Shown here: positions 1-8,499 of the stretch, one piece after another
Numbering within the stretch: the first letter of the stretch is position 1
How the letters are laid out: every line of letters begins with the position of its first letter
Origin: Paenibacillus foliorum
GTDB taxonomy: Bacteria > Bacillota > Bacilli > Paenibacillales > NBRC-103111
Direction of reading: 5' to 3'
DNA: 64,000 bases
Assembly: GCF_013141765.1 (NCBI RefSeq)
Contig: NZ_WHOD01000095.1
Location: 1-64,000 of the forward strand
Position numbers and translations under genes: made by a program
Notes under the pieces: model-generated
Database searches by the model: none
What the model saw: the letters and a program-made list of their open reading frames with translations, nothing else
What the model was told of the DNA's origin: nothing

Positions 1-74
<74 letters not shown>

Positions 75-104
75 AGCGAGTGGGACGGGATGAGTGTTGA
101 GCGT

Positions 105-151
105 GCACACGGGTAGGGTCGTTACCTTCGGTGACGACCCTACCCGTGTGC
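105..151. terminator. 22-bp hairpin, possible terminator
   Basis: Two 22-base arms (105-126 and 130-151) pair with one G-T wobble around a TTC triloop. The stem is GC-rich and starts GCACACGGGTAGGGTCG. It lies 78 bases beyond the stop of the leftward FAD oxidoreductase. No T-run follows on either strand, so it is not a canonical intrinsic terminator; it may be a transcript-end stabiliser or part of a repeat family. Nothing else is seen between 152 and 228. Confidence 0.6.
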
Positions 152-228
152 TACCTAATCAAAGACACCGCGGAGGTGATTTTCTTAAATGCCAACTCAT
201 ACCGTTCATGCATCGGGCATGAAGGCAA

Positions 229-1581
229 TTAATCTAAGACTGCATCGCCGTCTCTTAACGCCTGCTGCAGCTCGGCGATGTTAATATCGCCCGGATTCAA
301 GCCGTGGCGAATCGCGATGCCTGCTGCTGTTCCGGCAGCTTGCCCAGTGGCCATGCAGCTCGGAGTTAGCCGAGTGGTAGCTAATGCTTCGTGAGTAGTG
401 GAGATGCATCTTCCACCTGTCAGCAGATTCCGGATACCTTGCGGAAGCAGACAGCGGTATGGAATGTCATAAGCGCCGTCGCCTTCAACCCATGCGGCTG
501 TGACGCCTTTGCCTGACGGATCGTGGATGTCGATCGGATATCCGCTGCGCGCAATTACATCATCGAAGCGTCGGCCTTCCACGACATCTGCAACCTGAAG
601 CGCATATACGCCATCGATGCGTCGTGTTTCCCTGACTCCGATCTGCGCACCCACCTGTGAAATAGATGCTCGTTCAAAGCCGGGTAAGCTCTTAGTCATA
701 AAGTCAGCAACCTGCATGACCTGCTTGCGCCCCAAAGTTTCCGCTTCAGTCAAGTCCTCGATGTTAGTCCCGTCCATCCCCTGTACCCGCGTGGTATTCA
801 CAAGCACCTCATCCTCATTCGGACCTGTAAAGAACAAAACCTGATCGCGATTAATAGGCAGGTTCGCTTCCTTCCAATGCTTGAAATAGCCCATTACGCC
901 AGACAAAGGCAAATCAGGCAGCTCGGCGAACGGAGTTTTTCTATAAAACTCGTCCGGATGGTCCAGCATATATTGCTTAACCTTCGCCAGATCGACTCCT
1001 CGCATACGAAACTTCATCGTCATCGGTTGTGTTTTGCCGTCCTCCTCACGCCCTTTTAAGCAGGGAGCTCCTGATAAATAAGCGATATCGGCGTCACCTG
1101 TTGTATCGATGAAGATGCTGCCCTCTACGTTGAAGCGTCCGGATTTGCCAGTAACCTGAATCGATTGGATATGCCCGTCGGTCACTTGGACAGCATCAGT
1201 GAAGCTGTGTAGCAGCAGCCGAACTCCGGCTTCCTTAAGCATGTCGACGGCTAATATTTTATAGACCTCCGGATGGTACGGCGTAATAGTGTGTACGAAT
1301 CCGACGGTATCCCGTAAGTGACCTGGCGAAGCCCCTTGAGCGGCTAGACGGTCAATAATTTCTTGGCCTAACCCTCGTATTACCTGCTTACCAGCAGTTG
1401 TGTGAAAGGTCATCCAAGGATACACTAATGCTGCGGTGGACATTCCTCCAACAAAGCCGTAGCGTTCGATAAGTACTGTCGATGCTCCGCTCCTTCCCGC
1501 TGCAATAGCGGCACATACACCAGCGGGGCCGCCTCCAATGACGACAATGTCTGCTTTTATAGTTTGGCTAGCTGTGGACAT
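229..1581 (-). CDS. FAD-dependent oxidoreductase (FAD_oxidored family)
   Basis: This is a soluble flavoprotein of about 450 residues. The N-terminus has a Rossmann dinucleotide-binding motif, DIVVIGGGPAGVCAA, followed by an acidic strand end (TVLIERYGFVGG). A second conserved stretch near the C-terminus, LLTGGRCISTTHEA, is typical of PF12831 proteins. The substrate cannot be read from the sequence. I chose the ATG at 1581 because AAGGAGTG sits just upstream; the in-frame ATGs at 1608 and 1605 have no comparable site and would add nine residues. The gene is divergent from a LacI-type regulator, and a nearby operon looks like sugar-acid catabolism, so a role in carbohydrate oxidation under that regulator is plausible but inferred. 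Confidence 0.85.
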   Translation of the reverse strand: MSTASQTIKADIVVIGGGPAGVCAAIAAGRSGASTVLIERYGFVGGMSTAALVYPWMTFHTTAGKQVIRGLGQEIIDRLAAQGASPGHLRDTVGFVHTITPYHPEVYKILAVDMLKEAGVRLLLHSFTDAVQVTDGHIQSIQVTGKSGRFNVEGSIFIDTTGDADIAYLSGAPCLKGREEDGKTQPMTMKFRMRGVDLAKVKQYMLDHPDEFYRKTPFAELPDLPLSGVMGYFKHWKEANLPINRDQVLFFTGPNEDEVLVNTTRVQGMDGTNIEDLTEAETLGRKQVMQVADFMTKSLPGFERASISQVGAQIGVRETRRIDGVYALQVADVVEGRRFDDVIARSGYPIDIHDPSGKGVTAAWVEGDGAYDIPYRCLLPQGIRNLLTGGRCISTTHEALATTRLTPSCMATGQAAGTAAGIAIRHGLNPGDINIAELQQALRDGDAVLD

Positions 1582-1645
1582 TCGGTTCACTCCTTGTGAT
1601 TTCATCATGAATTGGCTTCAGTATAAAAGAAAATTAACATTAAAA

Positions 1646-1665
1646 TTAGTTTAACTTTAGTTTAA
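1646..1665. promoter_or_regulatory. candidate operator: TTAGTTTAA direct repeat
   Basis: The 9-mer TTAGTTTAA occurs at 1646-1654 and 1657-1665, an 11-base period (one helical turn). It lies between the divergent FAD oxidoreductase and LacI-family genes. Such placement suits a shared regulatory site, but LacI sites are usually palindromic and the sequence is AT-rich, so this is weak. Confidence 0.3.
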
Positions 1666-1711
1666 AATATAGTTGTATCCATACGAACCTGAGAAGGGGA
1701 GGGAAGAAGCC

Positions 1712-2749
1712 TTGTCGAGAAAAAAAAGTGTCACTTTAAAGGATTTAGCCGATGAGCTGGGCGTCACGATTCAAACCATTTCCAAAGCGCTTCGGGGTCA
1801 TCCGGGTATGTCAGAGGAAACGAGGCAATTGATCTGGCACAAGGCCAATGAAAAAGGTTACCGGACCAAAGAGCAGCTGCGGCAGCTGGAACAGGATCGC
1901 ATAGCTCCTTATCCTCTATTTCAGCGCAGGTTTGTACTGGTGCAAAGTGAGCAGTCGCTCGGCTTTCACCGGCTCTTAATGCAAGGGCTTCATGAGCGGT
2001 TTGCTGAGTATGGACACCGCATCACTCCATTGGTACTGCCGCAAAGCTTGCAGCCTGCGCGATTCGAGGAATGGGTAGAAGAGCAGTCGATTCTGTATGC
2101 GGATGGAATTTTTATTGCTCCACGCGTGACGCCGGACTGGTTTGAAGGGCGGCTTTTGCAACTGGATGCACCGCGAATATTACTGAATTATCCGCCGCCG
2201 GAAGCGAAGGTGGACAGTGTGGTGTGGGATGTGTACGAAGCGATGTACGTATGCGTTCGGACCTTACACCGTAAGGGACATCGTAACATTATGTATGTTG
2301 GTGACATAAGCTCGCAGAGGGGATTTATTTTGCGCTGGCAGGCGTTTGTAGAAGCAATGAAAGAGGTCGGAGGGGACACCCGCATGGAGCAGCATGTTAT
2401 TGAAGAACGTCAAACTGATGAGCAGTGGCTGGACTTAGTGGAGCAAAGATTCAAAGAAACTACGCCAACAGCGATTATTTGTGGCATAGATGAGGATGTG
2501 ACTCCGATCTATTACAGGCTGAAGTCCCTTGTGGAGATCCCCCGGCAATGCTCGTTCATTGGGTTTCTTAATGAGCCTTCGACAATGCTGCCATTAGTGG
2601 ACAGGCCTTCGCTGCTTATTCGTGAGACGGGCTATCGGGCGGCTGATCGGATGCTATGGCGTATTGCGAATCCTCAGCAGCCATATGAGCATATTCGACT
2701 GAGGGCTGATTTTCAGCATGGAAATACGGTGGCTTTAGCCCAGAGATGA
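1712..2749 (+). CDS. LacI-family transcriptional regulator
   Basis: The product is about 346 residues, a normal LacI-family length. Its N-terminus is the classic helix-turn-helix (VTLKDLADELGVTIQTISKA) followed by the hinge-type segment SEETRQLIWHKANEKGYR. The rest matches a periplasmic-binding-protein-like effector domain, including RTLHRKGHRNIMYVGD and, near the C-terminus, a CSFIGF segment. I prefer the TTG at 1712, which is preceded by AAGGGGAGGG at 1695-1704; an upstream TTG at 1673 would add 13 residues ahead of the HTH and lacks a ribosome site. It is divergently transcribed from the FAD oxidoreductase, which is its most likely target. The effector is unknown, probably a sugar or sugar derivative. 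Confidence 0.88.
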   Translation: MSRKKSVTLKDLADELGVTIQTISKALRGHPGMSEETRQLIWHKANEKGYRTKEQLRQLEQDRIAPYPLFQRRFVLVQSEQSLGFHRLLMQGLHERFAEYGHRITPLVLPQSLQPARFEEWVEEQSILYADGIFIAPRVTPDWFEGRLLQLDAPRILLNYPPPEAKVDSVVWDVYEAMYVCVRTLHRKGHRNIMYVGDISSQRGFILRWQAFVEAMKEVGGDTRMEQHVIEERQTDEQWLDLVEQRFKETTPTAIICGIDEDVTPIYYRLKSLVEIPRQCSFIGFLNEPSTMLPLVDRPSLLIRETGYRAADRMLWRIANPQQPYEHIRLRADFQHGNTVALAQR

Positions 2750-2809
2750 GTCATGCCAAGTAATGGGAAGGATGATCAGCTGCTTCATATATAGTAGCAA
2801 TTACACAAG

Positions 2810-2838
2810 TTGACAAGCTTTCTGGGCGGGTGTACTCT
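2810..2838 (+). promoter_or_regulatory. sigma-A-type promoter of the HD-GYP gene
   Basis: A consensus -35 TTGACA (2810-2815) is separated by 17 bases from a -10-like TACTCT (2833-2838). It is 57 bases ahead of the HD-GYP start, so the gene probably has its own promoter rather than being read from the LacI gene. Confidence 0.6.
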
Positions 2839-2894
2839 GAACATAGAAATAGGTCAATTTACCTAGTGATATCAGGTGCAGGAGGCGGATAGAA

Positions 2895-3962
2895 TTGAAA
2901 ACAGAGTACGAACACGTGAACTCAATGAGGAGTCTCGGACTTCAGGAGAGCGGCTTGGATGCTTTGAGTGCGGGCGGTTTGCTTAAGAACAGCATGCACT
3001 TTTGCCCGGTACAACTGGGTAAGCGTACGAATGTTGGCCTTTGGATTCTAATGGGAATCAGTCTGGCCACTGCGGTTTGGTTGAATTCTACAAATTACCA
3101 CCCAGCACTGTTAGGGATATATGCTGTACCGGTCATTATTTTCTCTTTATTTGTGATGAATGTATATTGGGTAGGTGCATTCGCTGCGGCTGTGGTTGCT
3201 TTGTGGCTCTATTTCACGGAAGCTGGCTGGATTGCAATGGCAGGCGCGGGAGGCATGCTGTTAATGGCTCTGCTTATGCAGCGTGTTGTGATTGTGTCCA
3301 GGCGTAATTTCCAGCAAAAAGCAGAATACGAAGAATTGTTTATGAATACGATCTTATCCTTTTCCAAAACTATTGATGCTCGCGATCCCTACACCTCGTT
3401 TCATTCTAAGAATGTGGCTGGCTATGCACAGAAAATCGCTACAGAGCTGGGGCTGTCGAAGCGGGAGGTAGAGGCTGTACATCTCGCTGGATTAATACAT
3501 GATATCGGCAAGATCGGAACACCTGAAAGCATTCTGCAAAAGGAAAGCAGACTGACGGATGAGGAATTCGATATTATGAAGCGTCATGCGGAGGATGGCT
3601 ATCAAATTATAAAGGATATCAAACGGCTGCAGGAGCTTGGAGCATCTGAGATGATCCGACATCATCATGAGCGTATGGACGGACGGGGATATCCTCTTGG
3701 TTTGAAGGGGGACGAAATTCCTCTGGGAGCACGAATTCTGGCAGCCAGCGATGCCTTCGACGCTATGACGACGAACCGTTCCTATCGGCAGAAGCTGTCT
3801 ATTGAAACAGCAGCCGAAGAGCTGCGGAGGCACAGTGGTACACAGTTTGATCCACAGGTGGCTGACGCGCTCTTAAAGATTCTGGTACGAGAAGAGATAA
3901 TACCTGCGGAGCAGCGGTTAGAACCCGACCTACAGTTGGCTGCGTTGCAAAAAACATACTGA
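2895..3962 (+). CDS. HD-GYP domain protein, putative cyclic-di-GMP phosphodiesterase
   Basis: This membrane-associated signalling protein has 355 residues. Residues about 45-135 form three to four hydrophobic segments. They are followed by an HD-GYP domain with HDIGKIG near residue 202 and HHHERMDGRGYP at about 256-267, the two signatures that distinguish HD-GYP from plain HD domains. HD-GYP enzymes hydrolyse cyclic di-GMP; here that activity is inferred from intact motifs. The start is a TTG at 2895 behind AGGAGGCGG at 2880-2888. No GGDEF, PAS or receiver domain is present, so any input signal must come through the membrane part. The gene stands alone with its own promoter and terminator. 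Confidence 0.88.
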   Translation: MKTEYEHVNSMRSLGLQESGLDALSAGGLLKNSMHFCPVQLGKRTNVGLWILMGISLATAVWLNSTNYHPALLGIYAVPVIIFSLFVMNVYWVGAFAAAVVALWLYFTEAGWIAMAGAGGMLLMALLMQRVVIVSRRNFQQKAEYEELFMNTILSFSKTIDARDPYTSFHSKNVAGYAQKIATELGLSKREVEAVHLAGLIHDIGKIGTPESILQKESRLTDEEFDIMKRHAEDGYQIIKDIKRLQELGASEMIRHHHERMDGRGYPLGLKGDEIPLGARILAASDAFDAMTTNRSYRQKLSIETAAEELRRHSGTQFDPQVADALLKILVREEIIPAEQRLEPDLQLAALQKTY

Positions 3963-3974
3963 ATGAAACGAAAC

Positions 3975-4025
3975 CGCCATACAGAATCAGCTTATTTAAA
4001 GGCCGATCTGAATGGCGTTTTTTTT
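3975..4025 (+). terminator. intrinsic terminator after the HD-GYP gene
   Basis: CGCCATACAG (from 3975) pairs with CTGAATGGCG, with one internal mismatch, and eight T residues follow. It ends the rightward HD-GYP transcript, just before the convergent aldolase gene. Confidence 0.75.
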
Positions 4026-4101
4026 AGTTGAATAGAATAGAAGCTTGTGTACTGTGCTGCACTCAGCATTGACCACCAGCCAGCTGATTCCCAATGATGG
4101 C

Positions 4102-4848
4102 TCAGCGGTTGGTATAAGAAGTGAACGTGTTGTACAGCATCGAGGTCAGGTTCAACCCGATATAATCGGCACCCCATGCCCGGTGCTGCTCCAGCGTTGC
4201 CCGATCAGGGGCCAGGATGCCCACGGGAACCCCATATTTGCGGCCGGAAGCAAGGACTTTATCCCGCATCGCTTTGAGCTCGGGATGATCCGGTTGGTCC
4301 GGGTATCCGGCGCTGACAGATAAGTCGGTTGGTCCGACAAATGCAAGATCGATGCCGCTTTGCATGATACTGTCGACCTGCTCAACCGCTTGCGGTGTTT
4401 CAATATGCACGCAGACGAGGACATCATCATTGCTTTGCTGTAAATAGCTGCTGCCTTTGTTTCGGCCGTATTGTGCGGCACGTACGGAGTAAGCAACTCC
4501 CCGGTTGCCTAGCGGAGGGAATTTGGCGGCTGCTACCACAGCCCGGGCTTCTTCTCCCGTGTTAATCTGCGGCACATGAACACCCTTGGCTCCACGGTCA
4601 AGTGCTTTAAGTATTTCAGAGGGTGCAGAGCTGACGACACGTACAATCGGAGTGACGCCCGACACTTCACAAGCGCGAATCATTTCCTCTACCTGTGACC
4701 AGCTGAAAGAACCGTGCTCATTATCAATGAGTACGAAGTCGAAGCCGGAATGCCCTAAAATTTCGGCTAGAGCTGGTGAATAAATACCGACAAAGCAGCC
4801 TAGTGCGGATTTGCCTTCTTTCATCATTTGCTTGATAGGGTTACTCAT
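4102..4848 (-). CDS. HpcH/HpaI-family aldolase (2-keto-3-deoxy acid aldolase type)
   Basis: This 248-residue protein belongs to the metal-dependent class II aldolases that cleave 2-keto-3-deoxy sugar acids or related 4-hydroxy-2-oxo acids to pyruvate or tartronate semialdehyde plus an aldehyde. Family hallmarks visible are FDFVLIDNEHGSFSW, the arginine-containing strand GVTPIVRV, GAKGVHVPQINT and DLAFVGPTDLSVSAGYP. Its length matches GarL/HpaI proteins. It is the downstream gene of a leftward pair with the mannonate-dehydratase-like gene (49-base gap), which supports a sugar-acid degradation role; the exact substrate is not decidable here. The start ATG at 4848 follows a plausible GAGGAGTG. 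Confidence 0.88.
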   Translation of the reverse strand: MSNPIKQMMKEGKSALGCFVGIYSPALAEILGHSGFDFVLIDNEHGSFSWSQVEEMIRACEVSGVTPIVRVVSSAPSEILKALDRGAKGVHVPQINTGEEARAVVAAAKFPPLGNRGVAYSVRAAQYGRNKGSSYLQQSNDDVLVCVHIETPQAVEQVDSIMQSGIDLAFVGPTDLSVSAGYPDQPDHPELKAMRDKVLASGRKYGVPVGILAPDRATLEQHRAWGADYIGLNLTSMLYNTFTSYTNR

Positions 4849-4897
4849 AGCTTGCTATCACTCCTCAATTAAGATTGTAGGATTTATATGTTCGAAA

Positions 4898-5860
4898 TTA
4901 TCCGTTAAACTCCGCAAGTGCAGCAAGCAGTGCTTTAATGTAGCCTACGGAATAAGTCCAAGCCAACAGGTGGTTGTTGTCATCCCCCTCTAATTGCGGC
5001 ATATGGTCAGCGTTCAAACAACCGTTAAACCCTATTTTGTGTAAAGCCAATACGATTCTGAACATATTCATATCGCCATCATCCAATAGCGCTTCTTCAA
5101 AGCCATAGGCTGTCGCCAGGCTGCCCCTGACATTGCGCAAATGTACAGAAAAGATCCGGCCCTTGCGCCCGTAATTCTGGATCTCGTCCAACACGAGTGA
5201 GGATCCCCCAGCCTCGCCCCTTGTCCCTACACAGTACACATAACCGACCCTTTTACTAGGAAAAGCATCAATAATCCTGTGGAAGCCAAGGCTGCTATAG
5301 GGCATTCCAGGAAGCGGGGTATCCGTGGGATGCATAGCCAGCAGCAGCTTATGATCTTCAGCAGCCGGAACTAATTGAGAATAAACATCACAAAAGCGGG
5401 ACCACCAGCGTTCCTGTTCCTCTTTGGTAGGTAGTCCGGTCATGATGTTGGCCCAATTCTCGCCACGGGCTGTCAGACCACCTCGCTGTTTGGCGCTGTA
5501 CATGACATTTTTATCAAAACGGTTATCGCCTTGAATTCTTTGCCGTACCATGGGAATTCCGGCTTCGCCGAATGCTTTCATAGCCAGGACCGAATGCTCA
5601 AGCTCTTGCTCAGAGCTCTCTAATTGCTCCACAAATCGGCTGGATATATCCGGTAAAGTGACACGGTTAATGTCCATTCCCCAGAATTGAATTCGTTTCT
5701 TGAGTTTGAGAAGCTCGTCCAAATCAGGGTAGCCTTGTTCCTTAACCCCTGCAAATGAGGATCCGTTGCCAAAGTCAATGCAGTCAACACCAATTTGCGT
5801 TAGCAGCCGAAGATGGCTGTCCGATACATCCGTTCGAGTGAGCGTAACTGATACTTTCAA
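4898..5860 (-). CDS. mannonate dehydratase-like TIM-barrel enzyme (UxuA-like)
   Basis: The 320-residue product resembles D-mannonate dehydratase, a metal-dependent TIM-barrel enzyme that converts D-mannonate to 2-keto-3-deoxygluconate. Visible family-like elements are a CVGT segment after KRVGYVY, FSVHLRNVRGS, DDGDMNMFRIVLAL and NADHMP; in UxuA equivalent Cys, His and Asp residues bind the metal. It is shorter than Escherichia coli UxuA (about 394) but near the size of Gram-positive versions. It is the first gene of a leftward pair with an HpaI-type aldolase, so dehydration followed by aldol cleavage of a hexonate is a coherent pathway. A cre-like site lies about 90 bases upstream. The substrate could be another sugar acid. 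Confidence 0.8.
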   Translation of the reverse strand: MKVSVTLTRTDVSDSHLRLLTQIGVDCIDFGNGSSFAGVKEQGYPDLDELLKLKKRIQFWGMDINRVTLPDISSRFVEQLESSEQELEHSVLAMKAFGEAGIPMVRQRIQGDNRFDKNVMYSAKQRGGLTARGENWANIMTGLPTKEEQERWWSRFCDVYSQLVPAAEDHKLLLAMHPTDTPLPGMPYSSLGFHRIIDAFPSKRVGYVYCVGTRGEAGGSSLVLDEIQNYGRKGRIFSVHLRNVRGSLATAYGFEEALLDDGDMNMFRIVLALHKIGFNGCLNADHMPQLEGDDNNHLLAWTYSVGYIKALLAALAEFNG

Positions 5861-5953
5861 CTGAGAATCTCCTCCGTTTCTGTAAGGAAAGCCGATTAAC
5901 TAAACCTATTCTAGGGTGAATAACATGTCGATTGTACCATGAGGACAGTTTTT

Positions 5954-5967
5954 TGAGAACGTTTTCT
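5954..5967 (-). promoter_or_regulatory. catabolite-responsive element (cre) candidate
   Basis: Read on the minus strand, the 14-mer AGAAAACGTTCTCA matches the CcpA cre consensus TGWAANCGNTNWCA at all positions but the first. It lies about 90 bases upstream of the mannonate-dehydratase-like gene, the usual place for glucose repression of a sugar-acid operon. It is also upstream of the divergent copA but is more fitting for the catabolic genes. Confidence 0.5.
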
Positions 5968-6089
5968 TACGTAAAGACTATTCGTGAGTCCTTTGATATT
6001 TTGCCTCGAGGGTCATGAATGCTCCGGCCAGTCCATATATTAGTTTTGTATGGTGTGGATTGCAATTTTATATAAATGGAGTGAGTCTT

Positions 6090-8342
6090 TTGAGTGGACA
6101 ACCGGCGGTACAGCAGTTAGTTTTGGATATTTCAGGGATGACTTGCGCAACATGCGCAGCACGAATAGAAAAGGTTGTGGGAAGGATAGACGGCGTGGAG
6201 CGGGTGAATGTTAACTTAGCGCTGCACCGGGCGTCATTGGCCATTATTCCGGATAAGACTAGTATGGAGCATATTGAAAGCAAGATTGAGCAGCTGGGGT
6301 TTAAGGTTCGTAAGCGAAGCTCTTTCACGTCGAAACAGGAGCTTCCGGTTGATGCTGATGCTTTTGAGATTCGACGCACGGGCATGCGGTTTATGATCTC
6401 TTTTATTATGATGCTGCCTTTTATTTGGGCGATGGCTAAGCATCATGGTTTCTCCTCATCGTTATGGGTTCCTGATTTAATCATCAACCCATGGTTTCAA
6501 TTGGCCTTGGCGACTCCAGTACAGTTTATAATAGGCCTTCCTTTTTATATTAAAGCGTTTCATGCTCTGAAAAATGGCAGCGCCAATATGGACGTACTGG
6601 TTGTAATGGGAACTTCAGCCGCTTACGTATACAGTCATTATTTAATGTTTCATCCTAGCCTTGGTCATGTTGGTCATGCTGCTCACGAGGCATCAGGTAT
6701 GGGTCAGCATGCGGCGCTGTATTTCGATGCTAGTGTGATGATCATGACCATAGTATGGTTTGGTAAATGGTTGGAAGCGGTGGCCCGCAAAAGAACGTTA
6801 GGCAGCTTGCAGCAAATGTATGCACTACGACCCGTAACGGCGCATGTGGTCAGGGGAGGCCAAGAGTTTCGGGTTCCATTCGCTGAGATTTTCAGTGGAG
6901 ACCTTCTGATAGTGCGGCCAGGTGAAAGTATTCCAGTCGATGGTTATGTAGTTGAGGGCCATTCCGCTGTTAATGAGGCTATGGTCAGCGGTGAGAGCAT
7001 TCCGGTAGACAAACAGCCCGGAGATCGTGTAATTAGTGGAACTATTAATACTAACGGTGTACTGAAAGTGAATGCAGTTGAGGTAGGCGGAAGTACGACA
7101 TTAGCGAAGATGATTGGTTTGATGGAGGAAGCTCAGACCTCGAAAGCTCCGATTCAACGGCTGGCGGATACGATTTCCGCTGTATTTGTGCCTATCATTA
7201 TTGCTTTAGCGTCAGTCGCTTATGCCATATGGTACTTGTTTCTGGAGCCAGGTGAAGCAGGGGGGGCATTGGAGAAGGGGATAGCGGTGCTGCTTATTGC
7301 CTGTCCATGTGCACTTGGATTAGCAACTCCAACTTCGATATTGGTTGGTTCAGGCAGAGCAGCTCACTTCGGAATTTTATTTAAAGAGGGCAAATATTTG
7401 GAAATGGTTCCTCGCGCAGATGTACTGCTTCTGGACAAAACAGGAACCATAACCATTGGAGTGCCTCAACTGGTAGGTGTTATGGCACTGAATGGATCTG
7501 AGTCTTCGCTGCTTCGCACGCTTGCTGCAGCAGAGCAGCATTCGGAGCATCCGTTGGCCCGTCCGATCGTGGAGGCAGCGAAGCTTAAAGGGTTAGCGCT
7601 GCCGGATTGCGGGAGCTTCGCAGCGATCCCAGGGCATGGCATTCGCGCTAACGTAGAGGGTCAGGTAGTGCTGGCAGGCACTCGGAGATGGCTGCTGGAG
7701 CAGGGTGTGCCGCAGCTTCCCGCATTCAGTCGCATCGAACGATGGGAGCAGCAAGGCTGCAACATTGTATTTGTAGCTATAGACGGCGTATGGGCGGGTG
7801 CCGTAGCTTTAAGCGACACAATCAAGCCAACATCACGCAAAGCCGTGCAGCAGCTTACCGCGCTTGGAATCACGGTGATGATGGTGACGGGAGACCACCG
7901 CTCCACTGCTGAGGCAATAGCAAGACAAGCCGGAATCCGGCATGTCTATGCTGAACGGCTGCCAGAAGGCAAGGCAGCATTGGTTAAGGCGCTCCAGGAT
8001 CAGGGCAGCAGAGTAGCCATGGTGGGCGACGGTATTAACGATGCTCCTGCCTTGTCTGCGGCGGATATTGGTATTGCTGTAGCCCGCGGAACCGATATTG
8101 CCAAAGCGGCGGCAGATGTCATATTGCTAAAGAACGATCTGAACGGATTAATCCGTATGATCCATATTAGCCAGAGTACGATGCGCGTTATTCGGCAAAA
8201 TCTTGGATTTTCGCTGCTTTATAACGCTATGGCGATTCCTTTTGCTGTGAGTGGCTATCTTGCCCCTTGGATGGCTTGCACGGCTATGGCATTCAGCTCG
8301 GTAACCGTGTTGTGCAATGCATTAAGATTGCGTCGCGCTTAA
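6090..8342 (+). CDS. copA: copper-translocating P1B-type ATPase
   Basis: This is an integral membrane Cu(I) pump of about 751 residues. It has one N-terminal heavy-metal-associated domain with GMTCATC at residues 16-22, then eight predicted membrane helices. The ion-binding CPC motif (IACPCALGLATP) is near residue 405, the phosphorylated DKTGT near 449, the SEHPLA histidine motif of P1B pumps follows, and GDGINDAP is near 646. A loop around residues 188-212 is unusually rich in His. I favour the TTG at 6090, which has TGGAGTG seven bases upstream; an ATG at 6015 would add 25 residues with a poor ribosome site. Downstream genes encode SafE-like and YtkA/FixH-like proteins, which suggests copper supply to an oxidase as an alternative to detoxification. 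Confidence 0.93.
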   Translation: MSGQPAVQQLVLDISGMTCATCAARIEKVVGRIDGVERVNVNLALHRASLAIIPDKTSMEHIESKIEQLGFKVRKRSSFTSKQELPVDADAFEIRRTGMRFMISFIMMLPFIWAMAKHHGFSSSLWVPDLIINPWFQLALATPVQFIIGLPFYIKAFHALKNGSANMDVLVVMGTSAAYVYSHYLMFHPSLGHVGHAAHEASGMGQHAALYFDASVMIMTIVWFGKWLEAVARKRTLGSLQQMYALRPVTAHVVRGGQEFRVPFAEIFSGDLLIVRPGESIPVDGYVVEGHSAVNEAMVSGESIPVDKQPGDRVISGTINTNGVLKVNAVEVGGSTTLAKMIGLMEEAQTSKAPIQRLADTISAVFVPIIIALASVAYAIWYLFLEPGEAGGALEKGIAVLLIACPCALGLATPTSILVGSGRAAHFGILFKEGKYLEMVPRADVLLLDKTGTITIGVPQLVGVMALNGSESSLLRTLAAAEQHSEHPLARPIVEAAKLKGLALPDCGSFAAIPGHGIRANVEGQVVLAGTRRWLLEQGVPQLPAFSRIERWEQQGCNIVFVAIDGVWAGAVALSDTIKPTSRKAVQQLTALGITVMMVTGDHRSTAEAIARQAGIRHVYAERLPEGKAALVKALQDQGSRVAMVGDGINDAPALSAADIGIAVARGTDIAKAAADVILLKNDLNGLIRMIHISQSTMRVIRQNLGFSLLYNAMAIPFAVSGYLAPWMACTAMAFSSVTVLCNALRLRRA

Positions 8343-8430
8343 TAGTTAACTAAGTATCTAGCTTCTGTTCCGCTGCTCACTACTAACCTCACTAATTTTT
8401 CGCATACACTTCCAATATGATTACACGAAA

Positions 8431-8462
8431 CTAACTATTATGCACATTTTATTAATAGTTAG
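8431..8462. repeat. inverted repeat CTAACTATTA
   Basis: The arms CTAACTATTA (8431-8440) and TAATAGTTAG (8453-8462) are exact complements around a 12-base loop. A related AATAGTTA copy sits at the copA stop codon (8341-8348). It lies 38 bases before the SafE-like gene and may be an operator or a weak hairpin; no T-run follows directly. Confidence 0.5.
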
Positions 8463-8499
8463 AAACTGTTGCAGGGGAACTTAGACTGACTCTAAGGGA

